Of a DNA stretch of 35,010 nt, positions 1 to 8,138 are shown in pieces. The position numbers and the translations under genes were made by a program. Below the pieces are notes generated by a model that saw only the letters and a list, made by a program, of their open reading frames with translations, did not search any database and had not been told where the DNA came from. Origin of the DNA: Bacillus sp. AFS098217 (GTDB lineage: Bacteria; Bacillota; Bacilli; Bacillales; Bacillaceae_G); assembly GCF_002551815.1 (NCBI RefSeq), contig NZ_NVPR01000043.1, positions 1 through 35,010 on the forward strand, in the 5' to 3' direction. Position 1 is the first letter of the stretch, and each line of letters begins with the position of its first letter.

Positions 1-2
1 AT

Positions 3-1397
3 TTTCAAGAATCTTGCCAAAACGCTAAAAGCATGTATAACACGTCAAACTTTTATATACGACAAGTGTATACAGGTTTGACACAAGATAAGGAATTGCA
101 ACCTTTACAAAAAGAAGTTTTGGATACAATTGATAAAAATATTGGGAAGATGAATGATACACAACTTCTTACCTATCAAAAGAAATTAGAAAAAGAGAAA
201 ACAAAACCAAAAGAAAAACAAAAAGAAGTGAAATGTAATTTGTTTTCAGCACCAACTACAAAAAAACCTTATGTAGATTATAATTTTCTGGATGCATTAT
301 TTAAAGTGATGATTCAGAATGATTATCGTACTTTGCCTACGCAATCTAGTCAATCAATCATGAAAAATGTATTCCAAAATTGGAAGTCTTTTTTTGCTAG
401 TTTAAAAGATCATAAAAAGAATCCAAATAAATATACTGGAAGACCTAGAATTCCAAAATATATTTGTTCTTCTGAAAAAGAGATTCTGTATACAAATCAA
501 GATTGTGTCATTAAAAATGATAAGTTTTTAAAGTTTCCAAAGACAAAATTGCAATTAAACATTGGAAAATTAGGGTTTACTGAAGGTAAATTGAAGCAAG
601 TTCGTGTCATTCCAAAATACAATGAGTATGTAGTGGAATTGGTGGTAGATGTTCCTTCAGAACAACAATCGGTTGAAGAGAATGGGCGTTATATGAGTAT
701 TGATTTAGGTATTGATAATCTTGCAACCATCGTAACAAACACAGGTATGAAGCCTGTACTTGTTAAGGGCAAACATATCAAAAGTATAAATCAATATTAC
801 AATAAAATGAAGAGCCATTTTACAAGTGTTCTCAGGAAAGGTAAACAAACAAAGGAAGGATCTTTTACTTCTAAAAGAATAGAAAAACTTCACCAAAAGC
901 GTTACCTAAAAATAAAGGACATCTTCCATAAAGCTAGTCATCATATTGTAAAACTAGCTCAAGAAGAGGAAGTTTGCAAAATCGTTATTGGTCAAAATAA
1001 AAGTTGGAAACAAGAAACGAATATGGGAAAGAGAAATAACCAAATATTTTGTCATATCCCGCACAGTTTATAGATTCAAATGATTACATACAAAGCGAGT
1101 GCGGTAGGTATTCAAGTTGTTGTAACCGAGGAATCTTACACATCAAAAGCAAGTTTTCTAGATTATGACTTCATTCCAACGTATGGAACAAATGACCAAA
1201 ATGCAACTTTTTCAGGGAAACGAATGAAGCGTGGTATGTACCGTTCTGCAAAAGGAATCGGAATCAATGCAGATGTAAACGCTGCGGCTAATATTTTACG
1301 AAAAGTAGTCCCGAATGCATGGACAAACGGGATAGAGGGGTTAGGCGTGAAACAACTCGCTAATGTGTTAACTCCACTGACGTTAATCGTCCGTTAG
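3..1397 (+). pseudogene. tnpB: IS200/IS605-type TnpB, 5' end outside window, interrupted by an in-frame TAG
   Basis: TnpB is the RNA-guided RuvC-like nuclease carried by IS200/IS605 and IS607 elements. The reading frame is open from position 3, before the first ATG at 33, so the gene continues off the left edge. The RuvC-I aspartate lies in MSIDLGIDN (codon 702-704). The RuvC-II strand reads KIVIGQNKSWKQE, with Gly where many TnpBs have Glu. The RuvC-III Asp is in INADVNAAANI. The usual four-cysteine zinc finger is absent, replaced by a stretch containing YTSKASFLD. A TAG at 1071-1073 stops translation, but the following codons are in the same frame and continue the conserved protein, so this is a nonsense interruption without frameshift. 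No TnpA is visible. Full-length nuclease is not expected unless the stop is read through. Family call is firm; inactivity is inferred. Confidence 0.9.
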
Positions 1398-1413
1398 GTC
1401 GAAACGTTAGAAA

Positions 1414-1450
1414 CCCCCACTTCAAGCTTTGCTAAGTGGGGGAGTATTCA
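1414..1450 (+). repeat. Right-end hairpin of the IS200/IS605 element
   Basis: A perfect 9-bp stem (1414-1422 with 1434-1442) and an 11-nt loop start 17 bases after the tnpB stop. It is followed by AGTATTCA, a plausible right boundary. In this IS superfamily the right end is a subterminal hairpin and also forms the 3' scaffold of the omega (re) RNA, whose guide is the flanking DNA. The sequence from about 1451 would then be the guide. The exact element boundary is inferred. Confidence 0.7.
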
Positions 1451-1537
1451 TTTGTCCGAAAATACAAGTCATATATCTTGTTTCTTTTCATAAATTTAAA
1501 CATAGGAATTTGTCTACAAAGGTGGCGAAGCCTCATC

Positions 1538-3637
1538 ATGAAGATTCGAATCTGTGCCACATTCATTTTGTTTCTATTATTGTGTTTAAATCCTTTTTTT
1601 ACTTTTGCAAAAGGAGAGGAGGCAAAAGAAAGGGTCGTTTCACTTGTATATGATGATTCAGGCAGCATGAGAAATAACGATCGCTGGAAGTATGCCAATT
1701 ATGCTTTGCAAAGTTTAGTTTCCTTATTAGATGAAAAAGATAAATTTTCATATGTTCCAATGAGTCGTCCAACAGAGGCGCTAAATATTGCGCTAACAAA
1801 TGAAAAAAGGCAAACAGAAATCAATCAAATCGGGGCATGGAAAAACTATTTAAATACGCCGTTTAGCGCTGTGGAAACAGCGATGCAATCTATTAAAAAG
1901 GAAGCGGACATAAATGGAAAACGTGAATTTTGGCTTATTGTATTAACTGACGGGGCATTTAACGAATTAGAAAAAGAAAAGAATGGTGGAAAAGAACAAA
2001 TTACGCAGAAACTAGAACAATTTAAAAAAGAAATGGAAGCGAAAAAAATATCATTGCATCCAGTTTTAATAACAATGGAGGAAAATTTAGGACAGCAAGA
2101 GCAGCTACAGATGAATACATTTAAAGAAATTTGGAAGCAAGAAATAAATGGGATCGTCATGCCATCGAGTGGAGAGGATGGAGTCATTCAAAGTGTAAAT
2201 CAAGCTGCAGCCTTAGTTGCGAATCGAGATCCATTTTCTTCTGTTGAATCTATTGTGAAAACGAATATAGCAGGCAACAAAGTAGAGATTACCACACCAT
2301 TTCCGTTAAAACGAATGACGCTCGTCCAACAATCTTCTACTGCATCGCAATATCGAATAGAACAACTTTCTAAACCATTAACGTTACAATCTTCTTTTTC
2401 TATTCATGCACCAGGAGAGTCTAATTTATATGGTGGTATTACACATATCAGCGCTACAAACCAGGAGATAATTAAGCCTGGAACGTATACGGTAGAGCTG
2501 GATAGAGATATTGGAAAAGAAGGATTAAAAGTACTTGTTGAACCAGTACTTGATTATAGTGTTTCTATTTATAATAAGGAAGACAAAGGTAAAAAAAATA
2601 TTGAGAAAATGTACGAGGGAACGACTGCGATTATTGAAGCGAAACCTACTGAATTACCAATTCAATCTTCCTATTTCCAAGCAGAAATAGAATTGGGTGG
2701 AAAGTTGTATCCAATGAAATGGGATGATAAAAGAAACGTATTCTACTACGAAACACAAGTTGGAAAACAACCAGTACGTGGAAAAGTTCATATGAATATA
2801 AAAGGATTTTATAGGCAAACAAAAGAATTCCGAATTGAATCGTTACCCAAACTAAAGTTATCTTTACAAACCATCACAAAAGACTATGAAGAAAAGGTGA
2901 CGAATTTAGACAATAGTAAACCGTTTGTCCTGCAGCCACTATTGAATGGTGAACCGATGAAAGAAGCAGAGGTAAAAAGACTGCTGCAATCTACTGGTGT
3001 CACATCTCATCAATCGATCAACTATGAATTACAGCAACATGGTAACCAAATTTATGTTTATCCTCGTCCTTACTACTCCGACACATTTAATTTTACAGAT
3101 ACCGGCACCATAGAAGCTACCATCAGTATAAACGATTCAAAGTTACAAGAAGTAAAGGAAACGATTTCGCTTCATATTCAAAACACACCATTTTGGGAAC
3201 GTTATGCGCTAATTTTTAAATTTGTAATTCCAGTAACTTTACTACTTCTATTAGTGGGAATTCTTATTTTAGGGTGGATTGTCCGGCCAAGATTTCATCG
3301 AAAAGCAATGCTGTATTACGAATGGGATCAAGAGGTGGCGAAAGATTGGCTTTACCAATCTGAACCAGAACTCTTAAGAAACAAATGGTGGAAACATTAT
3401 TTTGGTATTCCATTTCGTGCAGAACGAAAGACGGTGCAATCCGTAACATTTATAGCGAAAAAAGGATCAAAATCTATATTTGTAGCAAAGGAATCACAAG
3501 TGATCGGTATGATTATTGACGGTATGTTTCTAACAGAGGAAGAGGTTGGAAGTGAGCATAAGACGTTATATCCGAACGAAATTTTATTGATTGATCGAGG
3601 GTATGGCAAAGAAATCTACCGATATGAATGTGAATGA
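1538..3637 (+). CDS. Secreted, membrane-anchored von Willebrand A (vWA) domain protein
   Basis: Predicted 699 residues. An ATG start at 1538 gives a clean signal peptide (MKIRI, then a leucine/phenylalanine-rich core ending near FAKG) behind an AAGGTGG ribosome site at 1519-1525. An upstream in-frame ATG at 1436 lies inside the IS hairpin and was rejected. A vWA domain follows, with an intact MIDAS motif at Asp39-x-Ser41-x-Ser43 (YDDSGSM), expected to bind a divalent metal. The middle is beta-rich and extracytoplasmic. One transmembrane segment lies near residues 553-580 (FKFVIPVTLLLLLVGILILG). A basic junction and a cytoplasmic tail of about 115 residues follow; the tail is strand-rich and may be FHA-like, by eye only. 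It precedes the tubulin-like gene on the same strand and is probably its partner. The exact function is unknown. Confidence 0.85.
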   Translation: MKIRICATFILFLLLCLNPFFTFAKGEEAKERVVSLVYDDSGSMRNNDRWKYANYALQSLVSLLDEKDKFSYVPMSRPTEALNIALTNEKRQTEINQIGAWKNYLNTPFSAVETAMQSIKKEADINGKREFWLIVLTDGAFNELEKEKNGGKEQITQKLEQFKKEMEAKKISLHPVLITMEENLGQQEQLQMNTFKEIWKQEINGIVMPSSGEDGVIQSVNQAAALVANRDPFSSVESIVKTNIAGNKVEITTPFPLKRMTLVQQSSTASQYRIEQLSKPLTLQSSFSIHAPGESNLYGGITHISATNQEIIKPGTYTVELDRDIGKEGLKVLVEPVLDYSVSIYNKEDKGKKNIEKMYEGTTAIIEAKPTELPIQSSYFQAEIELGGKLYPMKWDDKRNVFYYETQVGKQPVRGKVHMNIKGFYRQTKEFRIESLPKLKLSLQTITKDYEEKVTNLDNSKPFVLQPLLNGEPMKEAEVKRLLQSTGVTSHQSINYELQQHGNQIYVYPRPYYSDTFNFTDTGTIEATISINDSKLQEVKETISLHIQNTPFWERYALIFKFVIPVTLLLLLVGILILGWIVRPRFHRKAMLYYEWDQEVAKDWLYQSEPELLRNKWWKHYFGIPFRAERKTVQSVTFIAKKGSKSIFVAKESQVIGMIIDGMFLTEEEVGSEHKTLYPNEILLIDRGYGKEIYRYECE

Positions 3638-3640
3638 TAA

Positions 3641-3786
3641 GGAAGTTCAAAAAGTCCGGTAAAGATAGCTGTCGCATTTCTTCGTTACGTCGCCAGTCCG
3701 GTACTCATGTAGTGTCAGCTACACTCCGTATCCTCCTGGCTTCCGTGCCTCGAACTGCTTGGCTCTCTTTATCCTCCTTTTTGAAC
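3641..3786 (+). repeat. 146-bp inverted-repeat-bounded element, copy 1 of a tandem pair
   Basis: The element has terminal inverted repeats GTTCAAAAAG (3645-3654) and CTTTTTGAAC (3777-3786). It begins immediately after the stop codons of the vWA gene. A second copy at 3800-3946 is nearly identical, most strongly over the block containing ACACTCCGTATCCTCCTGGC. Size and structure resemble the bcr short interspersed repeats of the B. cereus group; the specific family was not identified. No coding frame is apparent. Confidence 0.85.
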
Positions 3787-3799
3787 ACAAATTGTTAGA

Positions 3800-3946
3800 G
3801 GAAGTTCAAAAAGTCCGATAAAGATAGTTGTCGCACTTCTTCGCCTGCGTCGCCAAGTATGGTACGCATGTAGTATTGGCTACACTCCGTATCCTCCTGG
3901 CTTCCGTGCCTCGAACTGTTCGGCTCTCTTTAGCTTCTTTTTGAAC
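3800..3946 (+). repeat. 147-bp inverted-repeat-bounded element, copy 2 of a tandem pair
   Basis: The element has the same ends as copy 1 (GTTCAAAAAG at 3804-3813, CTTTTTGAAC at 3937-3946) and lies in the same orientation, 13 bp after it. The middle third is the most diverged, and scattered substitutions suggest an old duplication. It ends 25 bp before the tubulin-like start codon, so transcripts from the vWA gene into the tubulin-like gene would carry both hairpins. The two copies fill the 334-bp gap between these genes. Confidence 0.85.
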
Positions 3947-3971
3947 ACGCACGAATAGGAAGGTGGTTCAC

Positions 3972-6900
3972 ATGACATTACAAGTTCCAACAATTTTAAT
4001 TGGTTTAGGTGGAATCGGAAGTACTGTTACCCATCAAATATATGAAAAGTTGCCAAAGGAACGACGCAAAAAGGTAGCGATGCATGTATTTGATACAGAT
4101 GTGAATACGCTAAGTAAGTTTGAACATATTCGTAAGTTCAAGACACAAACCAGTTCTAGTAAAACGCCTCGAGAATATATTGCGGAAGATCCAACGATTC
4201 CAGAATGGTTTCCGATGGATCCTACTATTTTAGATAAGCCGTTAACAGAAGGAGCTGGCCAACTTCGTGTGATTTCACGCCTTGCTTTACGAGCAGCGAT
4301 GAAAGAGGATAAATTAACTGCTTTTTGGCAAGAAATCGAAAAGATTTTTCCTGTCACGAGTGATCAAACAGAGTATGGTGTTCGTGTTATTATCGTTACA
4401 TCATTAGCTGGTGGCACTGGTTCGGGTATGTTCTTACAAATTGCGTTGTACCTACGTGAAATGCTTCGCAAGAAATTGCAACATCATAACATTTTAATTC
4501 GCGGTGCTTTTTTAATGCCAGATGCACTTGTTAAGACGCGTACCATTAGTGCGAAAGAATTTGAAACTGTTCAGGCAAATGGTTATGCGTCATTAAAGGA
4601 GCTACATGCGATTACACTTGGCTCTACAGGCGAATTATCAAAGCGTGGCGGTGTCACAATTGAATTAGAGTATCGCCCGGATCAAGTGGATGAAGACGGA
4701 AGAACGAATCATACAATTAAACCACACCATTTACCCTATAATTACTGTTTTTTATATGATTATGAAAATTTACATGGTCATCATTTACACAATCTAACGG
4801 ATTACATGGAACAAATGACAAATACGATTTATTTACAGTTATTTAGTCCGATGTCTATAAGTCATTTTGCACAAGAGGATAATCAAATTCAGCAGTTGGC
4901 GGAATCGAACGGAAAAGCACGCTACTGCGGTGCTGGAACTGCAAAGCTTATTTATCCATATGAGCATGTTTTAAAATATTGTGCCTTAAAGTGGGCCGTG
5001 CAAGGATTAGATGAATCATGGCTTCATTTAGATCAATTGTTTCAAGAGAAAAAGCAGCGCTATGAACAAGACGTTCGCCGCGGTATGCAACGTGAGAAGC
5101 CAGAGCGTGGGAAGAGTTATTTAGAAGATTTAGAGCATCTTGCTACTCGTCCGGAGCAAGCGCATATTTTCTATAGACAAATGTATAATGAAACACGTGA
5201 AGGTGCAGAGGACGGGAAGGTTGGCATTGCGAAATCAAAGTTGTTTTTAGAAGCGGTCGAAAGTTACGTACAGCGTACAGTACAAAAAGATGAAGAGTTA
5301 AACAGGTTACAGCATGAATGCAAAATATCTGCTGTGAAGCTTAAAATGATGGAGCAAATGAAGGGGGAAGTAGCAAGAGTTGATCACGCTGTCAGGTTGT
5401 ATGCATATGCGATACCGAGCCGTGTGCATGAGCATGTGACGACACTTTTATATGACATGATAGAATCAGATCGCTATACACCTAGTGGATCAGAGGGGCA
5501 GTCATATCAACTAAATACATGGTTTTTAAAGAAAACAGAAGCTGTTCATCCAGTGGCTGCTCGTTTTATGCTGTATGAGATTCGAAAGCAATTAGTAGAG
5601 AAAATGAATCGATTACATGAGAACAATGAACAGAAGCGGAATCTCATTCAAAACTATGATAAGAAATTTAATGTAAGTAATATTGATGGTACAGTAACAG
5701 CTGTGCGACGTGTTGAACTTGCACAGCAACAAGGTTGGTTTGGTAAAATGTTTTATAATCAGCAGCGTATGTTCCGAAAAGAATTTGAAGATATCGTGAC
5801 GCAATACGTGCATAAGTTAAATGAATATCGCAAAGAGATGTTACTGGAACTCGTTTATCAATCACTATATCAGGCAGTAAATAAAATGATTCAACATTGG
5901 GAAAGATTCTTTGACAATTTACAAGAAACACGTGAAAATTTGCTGTTTGAAATTCAAAAACGCAGCAAAGAATTTGAAGGGAAAACAAATCCGACGAATG
6001 TATATGTGTTAGCAGATGAAAAACTACAAGAAAAAATATGGCAAGATATGCAGCAACATTTAAATTTAGGTGTGCTTCCAAAGGATATATCAGCAGAGAT
6101 TTATATGAGCTTGTATGCGGAATATTGCCGCGATGCACAAGCAGAAGAAAGTCAATCGAAGAAGGTAGAGGATTTTTATCGGGAGCATATTTTAACGTAT
6201 TGTTATAACGAGCTCCAAGTCCGATATCGTGACAAATTAGAACTCAATATTATTGAAGCATTGCGAAAAGAAGCTGATTTTAAAAAGCGTGATCGTAATG
6301 AATATGTGAGAGAAAAAATTGAAGATCTCTTCCATTTAGCAAGTCCATTTATTCCGAAAGTAGCTCATCATAGAGAGTTACAGTATTGGGGAGTACACCC
6401 ATCACTAAAACAAGAATTACAAGAAGAACTTCTGCAAGAAATGTTTCAAGAAAAGGATACAGTGAATGAAGCATTTTCACCATTTGAAGTCATTTGTTAC
6501 CGTGCTCATTATGGATTGTCACTGCAAGATTTTCCGAAGCTTTCATCTGGGCATATCGCAAATGGATGTATGAATGACAAAGGGGATTATTTTCAGTCTT
6601 ATTATCGCCGTGTAAATAAATTAAATATCAAAAAATCGAATTTGACACCGCATTTAGATAAATATTGGCACTTACCAGCTTTTATGCCGGACTTAAATGC
6701 AACTCAGACGAAGTTAGATTATGATAAATGTAATCGTGCTCTTCTTTATGCATATATGTACCGATGGATTAGTCTTGTCGCTGTTGATGGTCAGTTTGTC
6801 TATCAATATAACGGTGTAGGACGCAGCTTTTTAATTCAGTCCATGGGGAAAAATATTTCAAGTGAAAGTTATAAGTTACATCGGGCATTGCTTCATAATC

Positions 6901-7334
6901 CGTTTATTTATGAAAATATTTTGTCACGTTTTGAAGAAGAACAGGAAAAAGCAATGCTTCAAGGTGGACATTTGTATACACAGGCCTTTGTATTAGGGGC
7001 TCAGGACGTAAGATGGCTTAGAAAAGAGCACGTTCATAATATTTTAGACATTATTTTAATGTACGATCGGGAGGCAAAATACGATCCAACGTTAGAAGAA
7101 ACATCAGACGAATTGTTGCGATTACTTCTTGATGAAATCGAGTTGTATTTCCAAAATTATTATGGAACAGGTGCAGATATGGTTGCAAAGAAAGAGAAAG
7201 AGATGTTTGTAAAACAACTATGGGACCGTTCGCATGCGAAAGGATATGTTGATCCAAATAGTGCGCCTTATAAAAAATGGCAGCACTTATTACATGTTCA
7301 AGATGAAGAACAAGATACAAAAACGAATGTGTAG
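3972..7334 (+). CDS. Large tubulin/FtsZ-like protein (Tubulin_2 type)
   Basis: Predicted 1120 residues. ATG 3972 is preferred because the AAGGTGG at 3960-3966 is correctly spaced; a GTG at 3963 overlaps that site. The N-terminus is Rossmann-like (ILIGLGGIGSTVTHQIY). A tubulin/FtsZ T4-loop signature lies at residues 146-152 (AGGTGSG) after a hydrophobic strand, as expected for GTP binding. The N-terminal 350 or so residues form the tubulin-like part. The remaining 750 or so are helical, rich in charged residues and coiled-coil-like, with no domain I can name. It has no signal peptide or membrane segment, so it is cytoplasmic. Makarova and Koonin (2010) described FtsZ-like families linked to vWA proteins and proposed a membrane-remodelling system; this locus fits that pattern. 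Polymerisation and GTPase activity are inference. Confidence 0.85.
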   Translation: MTLQVPTILIGLGGIGSTVTHQIYEKLPKERRKKVAMHVFDTDVNTLSKFEHIRKFKTQTSSSKTPREYIAEDPTIPEWFPMDPTILDKPLTEGAGQLRVISRLALRAAMKEDKLTAFWQEIEKIFPVTSDQTEYGVRVIIVTSLAGGTGSGMFLQIALYLREMLRKKLQHHNILIRGAFLMPDALVKTRTISAKEFETVQANGYASLKELHAITLGSTGELSKRGGVTIELEYRPDQVDEDGRTNHTIKPHHLPYNYCFLYDYENLHGHHLHNLTDYMEQMTNTIYLQLFSPMSISHFAQEDNQIQQLAESNGKARYCGAGTAKLIYPYEHVLKYCALKWAVQGLDESWLHLDQLFQEKKQRYEQDVRRGMQREKPERGKSYLEDLEHLATRPEQAHIFYRQMYNETREGAEDGKVGIAKSKLFLEAVESYVQRTVQKDEELNRLQHECKISAVKLKMMEQMKGEVARVDHAVRLYAYAIPSRVHEHVTTLLYDMIESDRYTPSGSEGQSYQLNTWFLKKTEAVHPVAARFMLYEIRKQLVEKMNRLHENNEQKRNLIQNYDKKFNVSNIDGTVTAVRRVELAQQQGWFGKMFYNQQRMFRKEFEDIVTQYVHKLNEYRKEMLLELVYQSLYQAVNKMIQHWERFFDNLQETRENLLFEIQKRSKEFEGKTNPTNVYVLADEKLQEKIWQDMQQHLNLGVLPKDISAEIYMSLYAEYCRDAQAEESQSKKVEDFYREHILTYCYNELQVRYRDKLELNIIEALRKEADFKKRDRNEYVREKIEDLFHLASPFIPKVAHHRELQYWGVHPSLKQELQEELLQEMFQEKDTVNEAFSPFEVICYRAHYGLSLQDFPKLSSGHIANGCMNDKGDYFQSYYRRVNKLNIKKSNLTPHLDKYWHLPAFMPDLNATQTKLDYDKCNRALLYAYMYRWISLVAVDGQFVYQYNGVGRSFLIQSMGKNISSESYKLHRALLHNPFIYENILSRFEEEQEKAMLQGGHLYTQAFVLGAQDVRWLRKEHVHNILDIILMYDREAKYDPTLEETSDELLRLLLDEIELYFQNYYGTGADMVAKKEKEMFVKQLWDRSHAKGYVDPNSAPYKKWQHLLHVQDEEQDTKTNV

Positions 7335-7392
7335 GGGAAAGATAGGGAACCCTTAAGTATGGAAATACTATTTTTGAAAAGAGGGGTTCCAG

Positions 7393-7530
7393 GTGCCATT
7401 TTTAGGAAGTGTGTATCAAATATTTGGATTATATCCGGAGATTTACCATGCAATGATTGCAATGGAAATGCAGGAAGAAGAAGTACGTAATGAGCAGGTA
7501 GAAAAGAGCAATACGGAAATGGAAGATTAA
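7393..7530 (+). CDS. 45-residue acidic protein, third gene of the vWA/tubulin-like locus
   Basis: A GTG start at 7393 follows GAGGGG at 7381-7386. The product begins MPFLGSVYQIFGLYPEIYHA and has a methionine-rich middle and a very acidic tail ending in EMED. It starts 58 bp after the tubulin-like stop and ends directly at a strong terminator, so it is the last gene of the unit. The N-terminal half could form a short amphipathic or membrane-contacting helix. The ribosome site lies partly in the right arm of a 7-bp stem (7346-7352 with 7384-7390), which could limit translation. I recognise no family. Support comes from start, site, spacing and terminator, not from homology. A competing 43-codon frame from ATG 7359 has no ribosome site. 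Confidence 0.65.
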   Translation: MPFLGSVYQIFGLYPEIYHAMIAMEMQEEEVRNEQVEKSNTEMED

Positions 7531-7563
7531 AAAACCATGCAGATGAAAATCTGCATGGTTTTT
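7531..7563 (+). terminator. Intrinsic terminator of the vWA/tubulin-like unit
   Basis: A perfect 14-bp stem (7531-7544 with 7549-7562) with a GAAA loop, ending in a T-run. It starts at the base after the stop codon of the 45-residue gene. Confidence 0.9.
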
Positions 7564-8138
7564 CTTAATGATTCGTTTTTAATAATAAAAAGTAAATTTG
7601 TGATTTGAAATTTATATTATGAAAATAATAGAGGTAAGGTAAGATGAAATGGTTATTGTTTTTATTCCACAAAAATAATTCCGGCTATTGAATAGTTGAG
7701 TGCACATATATTCTATAGGAGAAAATGAATGAAATATTAATATTAGAAAAATAAATCAACTGATACAACTGGGAATAATTGAAATTTGATGACTTGATTT
7801 TACGAAATAATACTTTATGTTACATAATTATCCACTTGAAAACAAGTGATCTTATTATTGACAATTGAATTAATTATATGATAAATTCAAATCTCTTTCT
7901 TAATGATGCATCATGTGAAAGAATACCCAATATGTAAGTTTTATTTATAATTATAATTTTCTGTATTTTTAAAAATATGTAGTTTAGAGATAAATGAAAT
8001 TTATCGCTATTGAAAAATAATAATTGTAAATGTATTTTATTATGTGAAATTATGGGGATTTTTAGCATGATAAGCCCTTTAAAAAGGAATAGAGGGTGTG
8101 CATAATAAGGGATTATATTGAAAACGGGGTTTCTACTA
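7564..8138 (+). other. AT-rich intergenic region, no convincing gene
   Basis: About 570 bp, strongly AT-rich. A 15-codon frame from ATG 7644 (MKWLLFLFHK...) has GAGGTAAGG upstream but is too short to claim. A 64-codon antisense frame at 7874-8068 has low-complexity composition and no ribosome site. I looked for a T-box (AGGGTGGAACCGCG-like) ahead of the permease and saw none. It must contain the permease promoter, but no strong sigma-A match stands out. Confidence 0.5.

Noticed and set aside
1071-1079. Frameshift in tnpB
   Set aside because: Codons before and after the TAG are in the same frame, so it is a nonsense codon only.
1436-1537. Upstream in-frame ATG for the vWA gene
   Set aside because: It starts inside the IS right-end hairpin, has no ribosome site, and would bury the signal peptide 34 residues in.
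5668-6138. 156-codon minus-strand open frame
   Set aside because: Fully antisense to the tubulin-like gene, no ribosome site, no domain; an ordinary shadow frame.
7359-7490. 43-codon frame from ATG 7359 competing with the 45-residue gene
   Set aside because: No ribosome site, ends away from the terminator, cysteine- and arginine-rich translation without pattern.
7564-8117. T-box or other riboswitch ahead of the amino-acid permease
   Set aside because: No T-box sequence or terminator hairpin in the leader.
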